Part shown: in pieces, positions 7,957 through 15,949 of the stretch | How the letters are laid out: every line of letters begins with the position of its first letter | How positions within the stretch are numbered: the stretch's first letter is position 1 | From: Terriglobia bacterium | GTDB taxonomy: Bacteria > Acidobacteriota > Terriglobia > Bryobacterales > Bryobacteraceae | Reading direction: 5' to 3' | Assembly: GCA_020073345.1 (NCBI GenBank) | Contig: JAIQFI010000032.1 | Location: 1 to 64,000 of the forward strand | Length of the DNA stretch: 64,000 nucleotides | Notes under the pieces: generated by a model | The model's database searches: none | What the model was told of the DNA's origin: nothing | Seen by the model: the letters and a program-made list of their open reading frames with translations, nothing else | Made by a program: the position numbers and the translations under genes

Positions 7957-10808
7957 CGCCGGAGCAGTGGCAGAGACTGCAGGAGCTGTTCGATGAGGTA
8001 ACGCAAAAACCTCTGGCCGACCGGCCGACTGCTCTGCGGCGCGTCGAGGAGACCGTAAAAGACCCCTCCCTTCTGGAAGAATTGCGCCGATTGGTGGAAC
8101 ATGCCGAACCCGACGCGGAATTCCTCCGTCCGATCCAAGCGAAGGTCGCGGGCTGCGCGATTCAGGTAGGGGAGGTGGTCGCCGGGCGCTTCGAGATCCT
8201 TCGGCTCATCGGCCGGGGCGGAATGGGCCAGGTCTTTGAAGCCAGAGATCGGAAGTTGGACGAGCAAGTGGCCATTAAGGTCATCGCTCCCGAATTCGTG
8301 CGCGATGCCGCGCTGCTGGAGCGCTTTCTGGGGGAAGTGCAAATTGCCCGGCGCATCAGCCATCCCAACATCTGCCGTATCCACGACCTGGGAGAGCACG
8401 GCGGCGTGCCCTACTTGAGCATGGAACTGCTCGAAGGAGAAACCCTGGCCAAACATCTGGAGCAAGGGCCTTTGGCCCTCCCAGAGTGGGAGCATATCGC
8501 CCGGCAGCTGTTCGACGGACTCCGCGCTGCTCACATGGCGGGCATCATTCATCGCGATCTCAAGCCATCCAATCTGATGCTGGTGGGCTCCCGGCTGGTG
8601 ATCCTCGATTTTGGGCTGGCTCGGCCCATTCTGACGCGCGGAGACAGCAGCCTCACTCGCACAGGGACGCTGATCGGCACGCTGGACTGGATGGCACCGG
8701 AACAACTACTCGGCGAATACGATGAGCGCAGCGACCTATATTCGGCGGCACTCATCCTGTTGCAAGCGCTGAAAGGCAAGCCTTCGGAGAATGAGAGCAG
8801 TGGGTTAGCGGGCGCGTTGCGCCGTGCGACCGGCGATACCGACTTTAGAAAGTTACTGCCGCCAAGCATGACGGCGGCGTGGCGCTACGTGCTTCTGCGC
8901 TGTCTCGAGCGCGATCCGGATGGTCGGCCGGCGCGGGCGCAGGAAGTGCAGGATCTGCTCACCCAGAGACGCAGGTTGCTCTTCGCGGGTCTGGGCAATT
9001 TGGCCCGGAACCGTTGGATCAGGATTTCCACGGTGACAGCAATTTTGTTGGCCCTAATTATCCCCGGTTTCCGCTATCTAAATCGAGAAGGCCTAAAAGC
9101 AGGCTCTGTGATCATGGTGGCGTCCACATTAAACTCGACTGGGGAGACCAAGCTCGACGGAATCACATCCGTCCTGCGCGCCGATCTCGAACAATCCAGC
9201 CGGTTCAACGTTTGGGATGACCAGCGCCTAGGGGACGTATTGCGTTCGATGCGCCGCGAGGCGCTCTCCAAGCCGGAGCCCAAGGAATGGCGCGAGATTG
9301 CCGTCCGTGAGAAAGCGCCCTTGCTGGTTTTCTCCACGCTAATCCGGCTGGGCGATGGTTACATGCTGGCGATTCGTAGCGAGGAAATTGGCTCGGCTCC
9401 GGAGCCTCCCGTCAAGGCTTGGGAGCGCAGCTTCACGGCCACCGGGCCGGCCGGGTTGTTCGAGGCGTTGCATGATGCGGCCAACTGGATCCGATCGAAC
9501 GCCGGTGAGAACGCTGCCGATCTTTCCGCGAATAGCCGCCTGCCTCAGGATATTACGACCAACAACTGGGAAGCGTTGCAGCTATACGACCAGGCTCGAT
9601 CACTGAACGCGGCCCGGCATGCGACCGAAGCGATTCCCGTGTTCCAGCGAGCGATCCAGCTCGATCCGCAGTTTGCCATGGCCCTGATGTGGTTGGGCGA
9701 CCTTTTAAATGCACAGAATAAGAGTGAAGAGGGTTTCGCATACTGGCGGCAGGCCATCGAGCTTGCCCATGCCCAGCATCTGTCCGATCACGAGACGCTG
9801 AACATCGAAAGCCGGTATTACATTGAGATCAAGGACTTCAAGGCTGCGGAACCGGTCTTGCTCGACTGGACGCGAAGATTTCCGAACGATTCGCTGGCGC
9901 CTCGGCTCCTCGCGTCCGCTCTTTTTGGTCTGGGGCGCTACGAAGATGCGATTAGCGCGGCCAGAGGCGCACAGCAGCGGTTTGGACCGACTGTGTTCGG
10001 TACGTCTATTTTGATCCGGGGACTCGCCGCGAGGAATCAGCTGGCGGATGTCGAGGCGCAAATCCAAGTCCTGGAGTCGCTTTCGGCCCACGCGGTGGCA
10101 CTGCGGTTCGGCGGAATGACCGCGGCGATGCGCGGCGATTACGATGAGGCTGCACGCCTGTTCCGCGAACTTGCCTCCACCGCTCAGGGCGAGGCGGCCT
10201 CCCGCGCGATCGGCCTGCTGGCCATTCTGGAAGCTGATCGTGGACGTATGGATGAGGCGTACAACATACTTAGCGCCGCGATCTCCCGGGATCGCGACGA
10301 GGGCGAGTATGGATTGGCTTCCCAAAAGACTGCCGCTCTCGCCTTTCTTGAGGGCATAAGAGGAAATCGAGAGTTAGCGCGCACGCGGGTCCAGGAGGCC
10401 GTCTCCGTAGCGGGTCCGTCTCCGCAGGTCATCCTTGAGTCCGTAACCATCCTCGCCCGCAACGGTTACGTAGATGACGCTGTGCGCCTTTTGAAACGGT
10501 TCCCAAGCGGGGAAGGTCCCGGATTCGACGCAGCTCGAGACAGGATGCAGGGAGAGATTGCCGCCGCCAGGGGAGAGCTCCAGAATGCGGTTGAGCTTTT
10601 GGATCGGGCGGCGAGCACCGACCGGCCTCGCGATCCCAAGGAGTATCTGGCGAGGGTGCTGGATCTAGCCGGCTACCGGGAACGCGCAAAGTCGATTTAT
10701 CAGAATATCGCGGATACTCCATGGGTGATCTGGGCGTCTCCTGAAGACGTCTGGCCTGGTACCCGTTTCATTGCCAGACAATACTTGCTAAAAGCGAAGG
10801 GAGAGTAG
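7953..10808 (+). CDS. Membrane Ser/Thr protein kinase with TPR-rich C-terminus
   Basis: 951 residues from ATG 7953, which overlaps the sigma factor stop. A helical N-terminus (1-75) precedes a PknB-type kinase domain (about 79-340): glycine loop IGRGGMGQVFEA, ATP-binding lysine in VAIKV, catalytic loop HRDLKPSN (200-207), DFG at 219-221 and WMAPE at 246-250. A single transmembrane helix follows (about 356-374). The outer part (about 380-950) has an ASTLNSTGETKLD-type domain and then many TPR-like helix pairs such as EAIPVFQRAIQLDPQFAMAL. The kinase faces the cytosol and probably phosphorylates the coupled sigma factor, while the TPR part senses or scaffolds on the outer face. This architecture is common in Acidobacteriota. 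Confidence 0.92.
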   Translation: MTPEQWQRLQELFDEVTQKPLADRPTALRRVEETVKDPSLLEELRRLVEHAEPDAEFLRPIQAKVAGCAIQVGEVVAGRFEILRLIGRGGMGQVFEARDRKLDEQVAIKVIAPEFVRDAALLERFLGEVQIARRISHPNICRIHDLGEHGGVPYLSMELLEGETLAKHLEQGPLALPEWEHIARQLFDGLRAAHMAGIIHRDLKPSNLMLVGSRLVILDFGLARPILTRGDSSLTRTGTLIGTLDWMAPEQLLGEYDERSDLYSAALILLQALKGKPSENESSGLAGALRRATGDTDFRKLLPPSMTAAWRYVLLRCLERDPDGRPARAQEVQDLLTQRRRLLFAGLGNLARNRWIRISTVTAILLALIIPGFRYLNREGLKAGSVIMVASTLNSTGETKLDGITSVLRADLEQSSRFNVWDDQRLGDVLRSMRREALSKPEPKEWREIAVREKAPLLVFSTLIRLGDGYMLAIRSEEIGSAPEPPVKAWERSFTATGPAGLFEALHDAANWIRSNAGENAADLSANSRLPQDITTNNWEALQLYDQARSLNAARHATEAIPVFQRAIQLDPQFAMALMWLGDLLNAQNKSEEGFAYWRQAIELAHAQHLSDHETLNIESRYYIEIKDFKAAEPVLLDWTRRFPNDSLAPRLLASALFGLGRYEDAISAARGAQQRFGPTVFGTSILIRGLAARNQLADVEAQIQVLESLSAHAVALRFGGMTAAMRGDYDEAARLFRELASTAQGEAASRAIGLLAILEADRGRMDEAYNILSAAISRDRDEGEYGLASQKTAALAFLEGIRGNRELARTRVQEAVSVAGPSPQVILESVTILARNGYVDDAVRLLKRFPSGEGPGFDAARDRMQGEIAAARGELQNAVELLDRAASTDRPRDPKEYLARVLDLAGYRERAKSIYQNIADTPWVIWASPEDVWPGTRFIARQYLLKAKGE

Positions 10809-10809
10809 C

Positions 10810-11241
10810 ATGAATCAGAACTACGGAACCACGGGAATCAAGCATGGAATCGCAATGCTGCTCATGATGGCGCTGGAGGATGAGAATCACCAGCACCTCA
10901 ACATTGATTACATTTCGTCCCTGGGGACGCCTCCGGAAGTGAGCGTGGGTGCGGAGGCCAAGTGGCTCCGCGATCTGATTCTGGTGGTTGATCCGAAAAT
11001 CTATGGACAGATTCGGCAACTGGTGAATGGCGGCTTAGCCGTACCTGGGGGTGTCGTGGACCGGCAGCTTTTCGAGGACACCGCGAAAAACATTAGTTTA
11101 ATCCTTCGTGGCTTGTCAGAAAGCTATCACGCCCAGTATGCCATCACCGCCGGTGACGGCTTGACGCTGTGGGACCCGAATTGTTATCCGCATCCTTCCT
11201 GCTGGAGGATGCGCGAAGCTGTCGGCGCATTGCTGGCCTAG
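10810..11241 (+). CDS. Unknown 143-residue protein in the sigma-kinase operon
   Basis: ATG 10810 is one base after the kinase stop, with AGGGAGAG just before it, so it belongs to the same operon. I do not recognise a family. The protein is soluble, mixed alpha/beta in character and acidic at the start (ALEDENHQHLNIDYISSLG). Three features stand out: no signal peptide, one central patch VNGGLAVPGGVVDRQLFEDT, and two cysteines near the C-terminus. It could be a substrate or regulator of the kinase. Confidence 0.65.
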   Translation: MNQNYGTTGIKHGIAMLLMMALEDENHQHLNIDYISSLGTPPEVSVGAEAKWLRDLILVVDPKIYGQIRQLVNGGLAVPGGVVDRQLFEDTAKNISLILRGLSESYHAQYAITAGDGLTLWDPNCYPHPSCWRMREAVGALLA

Positions 11242-11256
11242 CTCAAAGGATCCTGT

Positions 11257-12267
11257 ATGATGCGCCGCCGCTTGCTGGGCGGAGTCGCGGCGTCCTTGAT
11301 CGGCCTGAGCGTCGTGATACGGATGTTCTCCCAGACGCCTGGTCCGAAAGCACCCCGTCAAGCCTCCTGGGAACTAGCGCGCGACGCCATCAAGGACGGT
11401 GGACCACGGCCGGGGATTCCAGATTTCGTGAACTGGCTCACCGCGCGCGAAATCTATCCGTGTGAGGACACGCTGCGCAAGTCCCCAGCCGTCCGGGACC
11501 TCTTCGACGAAAGCTTTCACTACAACCCGAAGGCTGCCGCGCGACTCTGTGGTCCGCTGACGCTGGCTCCCGGCGCGCCTCCCATGGACCGCGCGCTCGG
11601 CTTCTGGGAGCGCTCAAACCCGAGGCTGTCCGCGATTGACCCGCCATTTCCCTCCGGCGCGCAACTGAGCGCGGCATTCTGGAACCCGGTACGGCTGCCC
11701 GTGGATCCCAACCAGGGCAAGGTCGTCGAGCTGCCGGTTCGTTCCGGGGATCGCACGATCACCCGCAGAATCCGGATCACAATACCGGAACAGGCTCGTG
11801 CCGGTTCCGCACCGTGTGGACCGCCCAAGGGGCAAGGCGAGCCCGCCACGGCAGGCGTGCAGGATGTCTCTTTGGACGATTTTTTCTGGGTCCGGCTCAA
11901 TCGTGGTGAGCGTTATAACGGTGCATCGTGCGGCGATTTCGCGGTCCTGGTGGCCTTTCATCTGGTGCACAAGGATCAGGGCCGGTGGTTATGGACCACG
12001 TTCTGGTGGGATCCCGAGTCCCAGGAGTTCGGGGCCGGCCGCCCCCGCGACTTTCAAGGCGCCGGAGACCGTCCTCGTGTTTGGGCCAAGTACGCAATGG
12101 ACGCGTCGTTCGACTCGACCGGGACCATCTTTAATCCTTGGCGGGTCGAGGAGCGGGGAAGCAACTGCGCCCAATGCCATGCCGAGGTTACCGTTTATCC
12201 GGACCGGGCAGCGGCCCAAACAATCTCTTTTGACTCCGTCACGGCGGCACGAGCCCATTTCAAGTAG
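11257..12267 (+). CDS. Secreted protein with a single CXXCH haem-binding motif
   Basis: 336 residues starting 15 bases after the preceding stop. The N-terminus MMRRRLLGGVAASLIGLSVV is a signal peptide or anchor, with an arginine run that is only partly Tat-like (no strict RRxFLK). Near the C-terminus CAQCH (Cys304, Cys307, His308) is a covalent haem c attachment motif. The middle is tryptophan-rich (TTFWWDPES) and carries several more cysteines (YPCED, RLCGP, APCGP, ASCGD) that may form disulfides. The protein is not a recognisable cytochrome c fold, so the haem call rests on the motif. It is the last gene of the ECF sigma-kinase run and may be the periplasmic function that the system controls. 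Confidence 0.7.
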   Translation: MMRRRLLGGVAASLIGLSVVIRMFSQTPGPKAPRQASWELARDAIKDGGPRPGIPDFVNWLTAREIYPCEDTLRKSPAVRDLFDESFHYNPKAAARLCGPLTLAPGAPPMDRALGFWERSNPRLSAIDPPFPSGAQLSAAFWNPVRLPVDPNQGKVVELPVRSGDRTITRRIRITIPEQARAGSAPCGPPKGQGEPATAGVQDVSLDDFFWVRLNRGERYNGASCGDFAVLVAFHLVHKDQGRWLWTTFWWDPESQEFGAGRPRDFQGAGDRPRVWAKYAMDASFDSTGTIFNPWRVEERGSNCAQCHAEVTVYPDRAAAQTISFDSVTAARAHFK

Positions 12268-12496
12268 CTCCTTCCAGCGTCCACGCCCGCCGCAGCGTGT
12301 TGATGTAACTGGACTTCAAGGCGTCGGCGAAAGCCCGGCAGGCTGCTCCCCTCTTTTGGTCAGGATTGCTGTCAGATCCATGGCCCCTTTGTGACGCCGT
12401 TTTCGCTTTCTATACCTAGGGCCAAGGAACATCGAAAGAAACCATTTGGACTGCTTTAAGACTCATGGGCAATTTGATCGCAGGGGTGGCGTTCTC

Positions 12497-12784
12497 GTGC
12501 CTGAACTGAGAGACCGCTGCTCCAGCGGGAAACCTCGGGGGAAGGTTGTTGTATTTCCCAGCCGCCCGAAACGAGGAAAACGGCCCAGGCTGGCAGATGA
12601 TACCAGCCGCAGTGCGTCCGCGCCCGGGGAGACGATCGACAAGCTCAAGGAACTTCGTTTCGAATTACGACGTGTTGAGGAAGCGATCGAGTCCCTTGAG
12701 CGCCTGGCCCTCAATCGTCTCTCTAACCGCCCAGAGCAGCCGCCGAATATGCGACTTGTGAGGGCGGAACAGAGTTTGCGTTAA
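12497..12784 (+). CDS. Small basic coiled-coil protein, unknown
   Basis: Start taken at GTG 12497 because AGGGGTGG lies about 8 bases upstream; the frame is open back to a TTG at 12446. The 95 residues begin with a basic, disordered part (GKVVVFPSRPKRGKRPR) and end with a charged amphipathic helix (IDKLKELRFELRRVEEAIES) likely to form a coiled coil. I recall similar short proteins in Acidobacteriota but know of no function. The coding call is moderate: codon use and the helix look real, but the gene is isolated. Confidence 0.5.
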   Translation: MPELRDRCSSGKPRGKVVVFPSRPKRGKRPRLADDTSRSASAPGETIDKLKELRFELRRVEEAIESLERLALNRLSNRPEQPPNMRLVRAEQSLR

Positions 12785-12823
12785 ATCGCGGCGCACGAAA
12801 GTCCCGGCCCGGCGCGGGCGCGT

Positions 12824-13789
12824 CTACCTGGCGGGCGTGGACTGCCCTTGCAACGTTTCGCGCAGCTGCAACGTCGAAAGCCCCAGGGCCACCGCGTTGC
12901 CGAAGGTGGCGAGCGCCGCCCGCCGTTCGTCATCCAGCCGTTCGGTCTCCGGGAACCGGATGCTCAACAGTCCCGATACCTCGCCGCGAACCGCCAGGGG
13001 CACACATGCGTAGGGCCCGTCAGATTCTGCCCTGAAGTGGTGGCATACCGTCCCGGCGCCGGGTTCGTGCATGCCGCCGCGGCGAAGCGCCCAGCAGTCT
13101 TCGATGGCGAAATCCGCCTTCATCCATTCGCCTTCATTCAGGCTATTTCCGCCCCATTCGGTGGTCGTCTCCAGCAGTTCTCGGGCGCCCGCGGCGGGGA
13201 CGGCGAGTGCGCCACTGGTGCCCGGAAATAGTTCGGTGGCGGCCAGGGCGATGAAGGGGTAAGCTTCCTCGCGGGAATTGCAGGCCTGCAGCGTATCGCC
13301 CAGATTCTTGAGGACCTGCACTTCGCGCCGCTGCCGCTCCAGTTGGGACACGGCCGCGCCCGCTTCGGCGTGTAGCCGTATCCGTTCTTCATCGCGCTGC
13401 TTGTGGTCCGTGATATCGATGTTGCACCCGATCCATTCGCGGATGGCGCCGTTGCCGGCGGGCACCGGTGCGGCACGAATCGAAAACCATCGGTATTCCC
13501 CATCCCGCCGGCGCAGCCGCCATTCGGTTTCGTAAGGCGCATTTCGCGACGCCGCGCGCGTCCAGGCTGAGACAGCTTCTTGGCGGGAATCCGGATCGAC
13601 GGCGGCGAGCCAACCGCTGCCCTCGATTTCCTCGCTATTCTGTCCGGTAAAGGCTCGCCAGCCAGGCTGGTCTTCGATCACCTGGCCGCTGGCGTCGGTG
13701 GTCCACACGATTTGGGCGATAGCCGCCAGCAGCGTGCGGTAGCGTTGCTCGCTGAGCCACAAGCCCTCCACCGTGCCCGGATTGGTCAT
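12824..13789 (-). CDS. PAS-GAF sensor protein without output domain
   Basis: 321 residues. A PAS/PAC domain (about 15-135; WLAAVDPDSR then IREWIGCNIDITDHKQ) is followed by a short coiled coil and a GAF domain (about 165-310). The GAF carries CWALRRGGMHE and, about 14 residues on, CHHF, a cysteine/histidine pattern also present in the neighbouring diguanylate cyclase. There is no kinase, GGDEF, EAL or DNA-binding domain, so the signal must pass through protein contacts. Its ATG overlaps the stop of the upstream diguanylate cyclase (ATGA at 13786-13789), so the two are made together and probably work as partners. Confidence 0.8.
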   Translation of the reverse strand: MTNPGTVEGLWLSEQRYRTLLAAIAQIVWTTDASGQVIEDQPGWRAFTGQNSEEIEGSGWLAAVDPDSRQEAVSAWTRAASRNAPYETEWRLRRRDGEYRWFSIRAAPVPAGNGAIREWIGCNIDITDHKQRDEERIRLHAEAGAAVSQLERQRREVQVLKNLGDTLQACNSREEAYPFIALAATELFPGTSGALAVPAAGARELLETTTEWGGNSLNEGEWMKADFAIEDCWALRRGGMHEPGAGTVCHHFRAESDGPYACVPLAVRGEVSGLLSIRFPETERLDDERRAALATFGNAVALGLSTLQLRETLQGQSTPAR

Positions 13790-15300
13790 CCCGGCGGCGC
13801 TCCGGCGGCGAATACGCTCACTTGATCCCGGCCACTGTGTTTGGCCGAGTAAAGCGCGCTGTCGGCAGCCCTGATGAGATCTTCAGAGGTGATGAGATCC
13901 TCGGACGTCGCGCCGTGATCGGGCCACTGCGCCACGCCGATCGACACCGAAGCCGCGGGCAGGATCCGGCCTTCAAAGCGGCACTCCATCGTCTTGACCT
14001 CGGCGCGCATGCGGTCGAGTCGTTCCGACACCTGGCGTAAGCCGGTATCGGGCAGGACCAGCACGAATTCATCGCCGCCGTAGCGGCAAACGATATCGCT
14101 GGCGCGCAGCCTTTTCATGAAGAATTCCGCCAGAGCTTTCAGCAGAACATCGCCGGCGTGGTGGCTATAAGTATCGTTGAACGACTTGAAACCGTCGATA
14201 TCCAGCATGGCCACGCACAGGGGCGTCTGATGGCGGGCGGATCGCGACAACTCCCGCCGCAGTGTTTCATCCAGATAGTTACGGTTGAACAGACCCGTCA
14301 GCGGGTCCCGGATGGCCTGTGCACGCAGCGCATCGCGAAGTTTCAAGCTGGACAGCGAGAGCTTGATCACCTCGCCGAACATGGTGAGCAACTGGCGTTG
14401 TTGCGGTTCCAGGGATTCTCCCGGCGCGCTGCGGAGATTCAGCAGGCCCAGCAAATCGCCGCGCACCGAGAGTGGCAGGCAGATATAGGGGCCAGGGGGC
14501 GCGGATTCGAAATGGCGGCAGCTTTGCAGCGCACCCGGCTCGGCGACCTCCTGCATCTGCCCGCGGCGCAGCGCCCAGCAATCGTCCAGCAGGAAGCTCG
14601 CAGCCATGCGCGGTTCGGTCCCCCATTCCACGGCGGCTTCCATCTGATGGGCCCGGCTGACCGATACTGCCAGCGCACCGCTGGCTCGGGGCAACAGTTG
14701 CGCCGCGACGGAGCCGATGATGGGATAGGCTTCCTGCTGAGAGTTGCAGGCCTGCAGGACTTCGTATAGATCGTTGATCTGCTGGATCTCCGCTTCGCGC
14801 TGCTTCAACTCCTCGGCGTGGATCTTCGTGTCGGCGTGGAGCCGGGCCAGCTCGTCTTCGCGCAGCTTCTGCTGGGTCACGTCGTGGGCGATCACAACCA
14901 CGCCTGCAGCCTCGTTTTGCCGGTTGCGGTAAGGGGCGGCATTGCACAGGAGATGGGTGAGCTGGCCGGACGCGTGGCGTATCGCCAGCAGATACCCGGT
15001 AATCAACCCCCGGGAGAAGACCTCGCGCTGGCCCGCACGCGCCAGCTCCGGATCGGTGAAATGGCCTGCGAACTCGCTTCCAATGATCTGCTCGAGGGAG
15101 AAGCCGGTGACGCTGAGGAACGCCCGGTTGACATCCGTGATCCGGCCGTTGATAGCCACCGCAATCAGCGGGTCGGGGCAGGCTTCGATCAGGCTGCGGT
15201 TGTACTGCGCCAGGTCTTGGGCCGTTTCAGACGGCGCGATAGCTTCAGACGGCGCGATAGCTTCAGACCGCACGATGGCCTCAGGCGGCACCCCTCCCAT
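13786..15300 (-). CDS. PAS-GAF-GGDEF diguanylate cyclase
   Basis: 504 residues. After a short repetitive N-terminus come a PAS domain (about 35-160), a GAF domain (about 180-325) and a GGDEF domain (about 335-500). The active site YGGDEFVLVL is intact, and RASD five residues before it is a complete product-inhibition I-site, so the protein should make cyclic di-GMP under feedback control. The GAF has CWALRRGQMQE and CRHF, close to the paralogous GAF in the next gene. The N-terminal repeat (SEAIAP units) is encoded by 18-bp tandem repeats. It starts 6 bases after the Hsp20-like gene stop and overlaps the PAS-GAF gene downstream, making a three-gene operon. Confidence 0.92.
   Translation of the reverse strand: MGGVPPEAIVRSEAIAPSEAIAPSETAQDLAQYNRSLIEACPDPLIAVAINGRITDVNRAFLSVTGFSLEQIIGSEFAGHFTDPELARAGQREVFSRGLITGYLLAIRHASGQLTHLLCNAAPYRNRQNEAAGVVVIAHDVTQQKLREDELARLHADTKIHAEELKQREAEIQQINDLYEVLQACNSQQEAYPIIGSVAAQLLPRASGALAVSVSRAHQMEAAVEWGTEPRMAASFLLDDCWALRRGQMQEVAEPGALQSCRHFESAPPGPYICLPLSVRGDLLGLLNLRSAPGESLEPQQRQLLTMFGEVIKLSLSSLKLRDALRAQAIRDPLTGLFNRNYLDETLRRELSRSARHQTPLCVAMLDIDGFKSFNDTYSHHAGDVLLKALAEFFMKRLRASDIVCRYGGDEFVLVLPDTGLRQVSERLDRMRAEVKTMECRFEGRILPAASVSIGVAQWPDHGATSEDLITSEDLIRAADSALYSAKHSGRDQVSVFAAGAPPG
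15226..15279 (-). repeat. Three 18-bp tandem repeats inside the diguanylate cyclase gene
   Basis: On the plus strand the unit TTCAGACGGCGCGATAGC occurs exactly at 15226-15243 and 15244-15261, with a third copy at 15262-15279 that has three changes and a further decayed copy after it. They encode the hexapeptide SEAIAP near the N-terminus of the GGDEF protein. Copy number is likely to vary between strains. Confidence 0.85.
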
Positions 15301-15306
15301 CCGGAT

Positions 15307-15744
15307 TCACACGGCGGCCGGCTCTCGCTCCCGGCTTCGTCGGACAGCGGTTACGAACAAGGTCCCATTGTCCAGCCTGGCGGTGGTCCGGTCCACGTCG
15401 ATCGGCTCTGGTAACTCGATGGTCCGCAGCAGGGTCTTCTGGCCCCTCTTGTTTTCCGATGCGGCTTTCACCACCAGTGAGGCGGGCAAGGCAGTGACGT
15501 GAATGTCGCGGGCGTCGTACCCTTGGGCCGGCACGCGGATCTCGAACTTGCCGTCCCGCGCCACTAACACCGATTCGGGCGTCAGGATGAGCTCCCGCTC
15601 GGCATCCAGCCAGTCGTCGACGTCACGTCCATCACCCCCTCCCCGGCTTTCGAAGAGGTAATAGGCCAGTTGGCGGATCTGTTCTGTAAGGTTCTCATTA
15701 TCGGCTGAGATGGCAGCCGCCTTCTCCACCGGAATGCGGGTCAC
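15307..15744 (-). CDS. DUF2934 plus Hsp20/alpha-crystallin fusion protein
   Basis: 145 residues. Residues about 20-56 match DUF2934 (IRQLAYYLFESRGGGDGRD then DWLDAEREL), a short helical element common in Acidobacteriota. Residues about 57-140 are a compact alpha-crystallin domain (FEIRVPAQGYDARDIHVTAL, LPEPIDVDRTTARLDNGTL) that keeps the small heat-shock protein strands, but the usual long N-terminal arm and C-terminal IXI tail are missing. A chaperone role under stress is likely, perhaps targeted by the DUF2934 part. It heads the operon with the diguanylate cyclase and PAS-GAF genes and is divergent from the sensor kinase at 15950. Confidence 0.82.
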   Translation of the reverse strand: MTRIPVEKAAAISADNENLTEQIRQLAYYLFESRGGGDGRDVDDWLDAERELILTPESVLVARDGKFEIRVPAQGYDARDIHVTALPASLVVKAASENKRGQKTLLRTIELPEPIDVDRTTARLDNGTLFVTAVRRSREREPAAV

Positions 15745-15949
15745 GATGTTTCTCCTTCGCGATTTCCACTAGCAGGTCCGTGCCCTTTTGCAGAACCAGT
15801 GGCAGAACCACCAGATCGCCGCCGGCGATGTCGCTGGCTGTCTACACCGGGGTCCGCGCCGGTGTACAGTTCCGGCGGCGCGCACGCTAAGTATCTGCCC
15901 CTCAGCGTCTCAGCGTGGGCACACAGTTGCCTGGAGAAGCGGTATCGCG

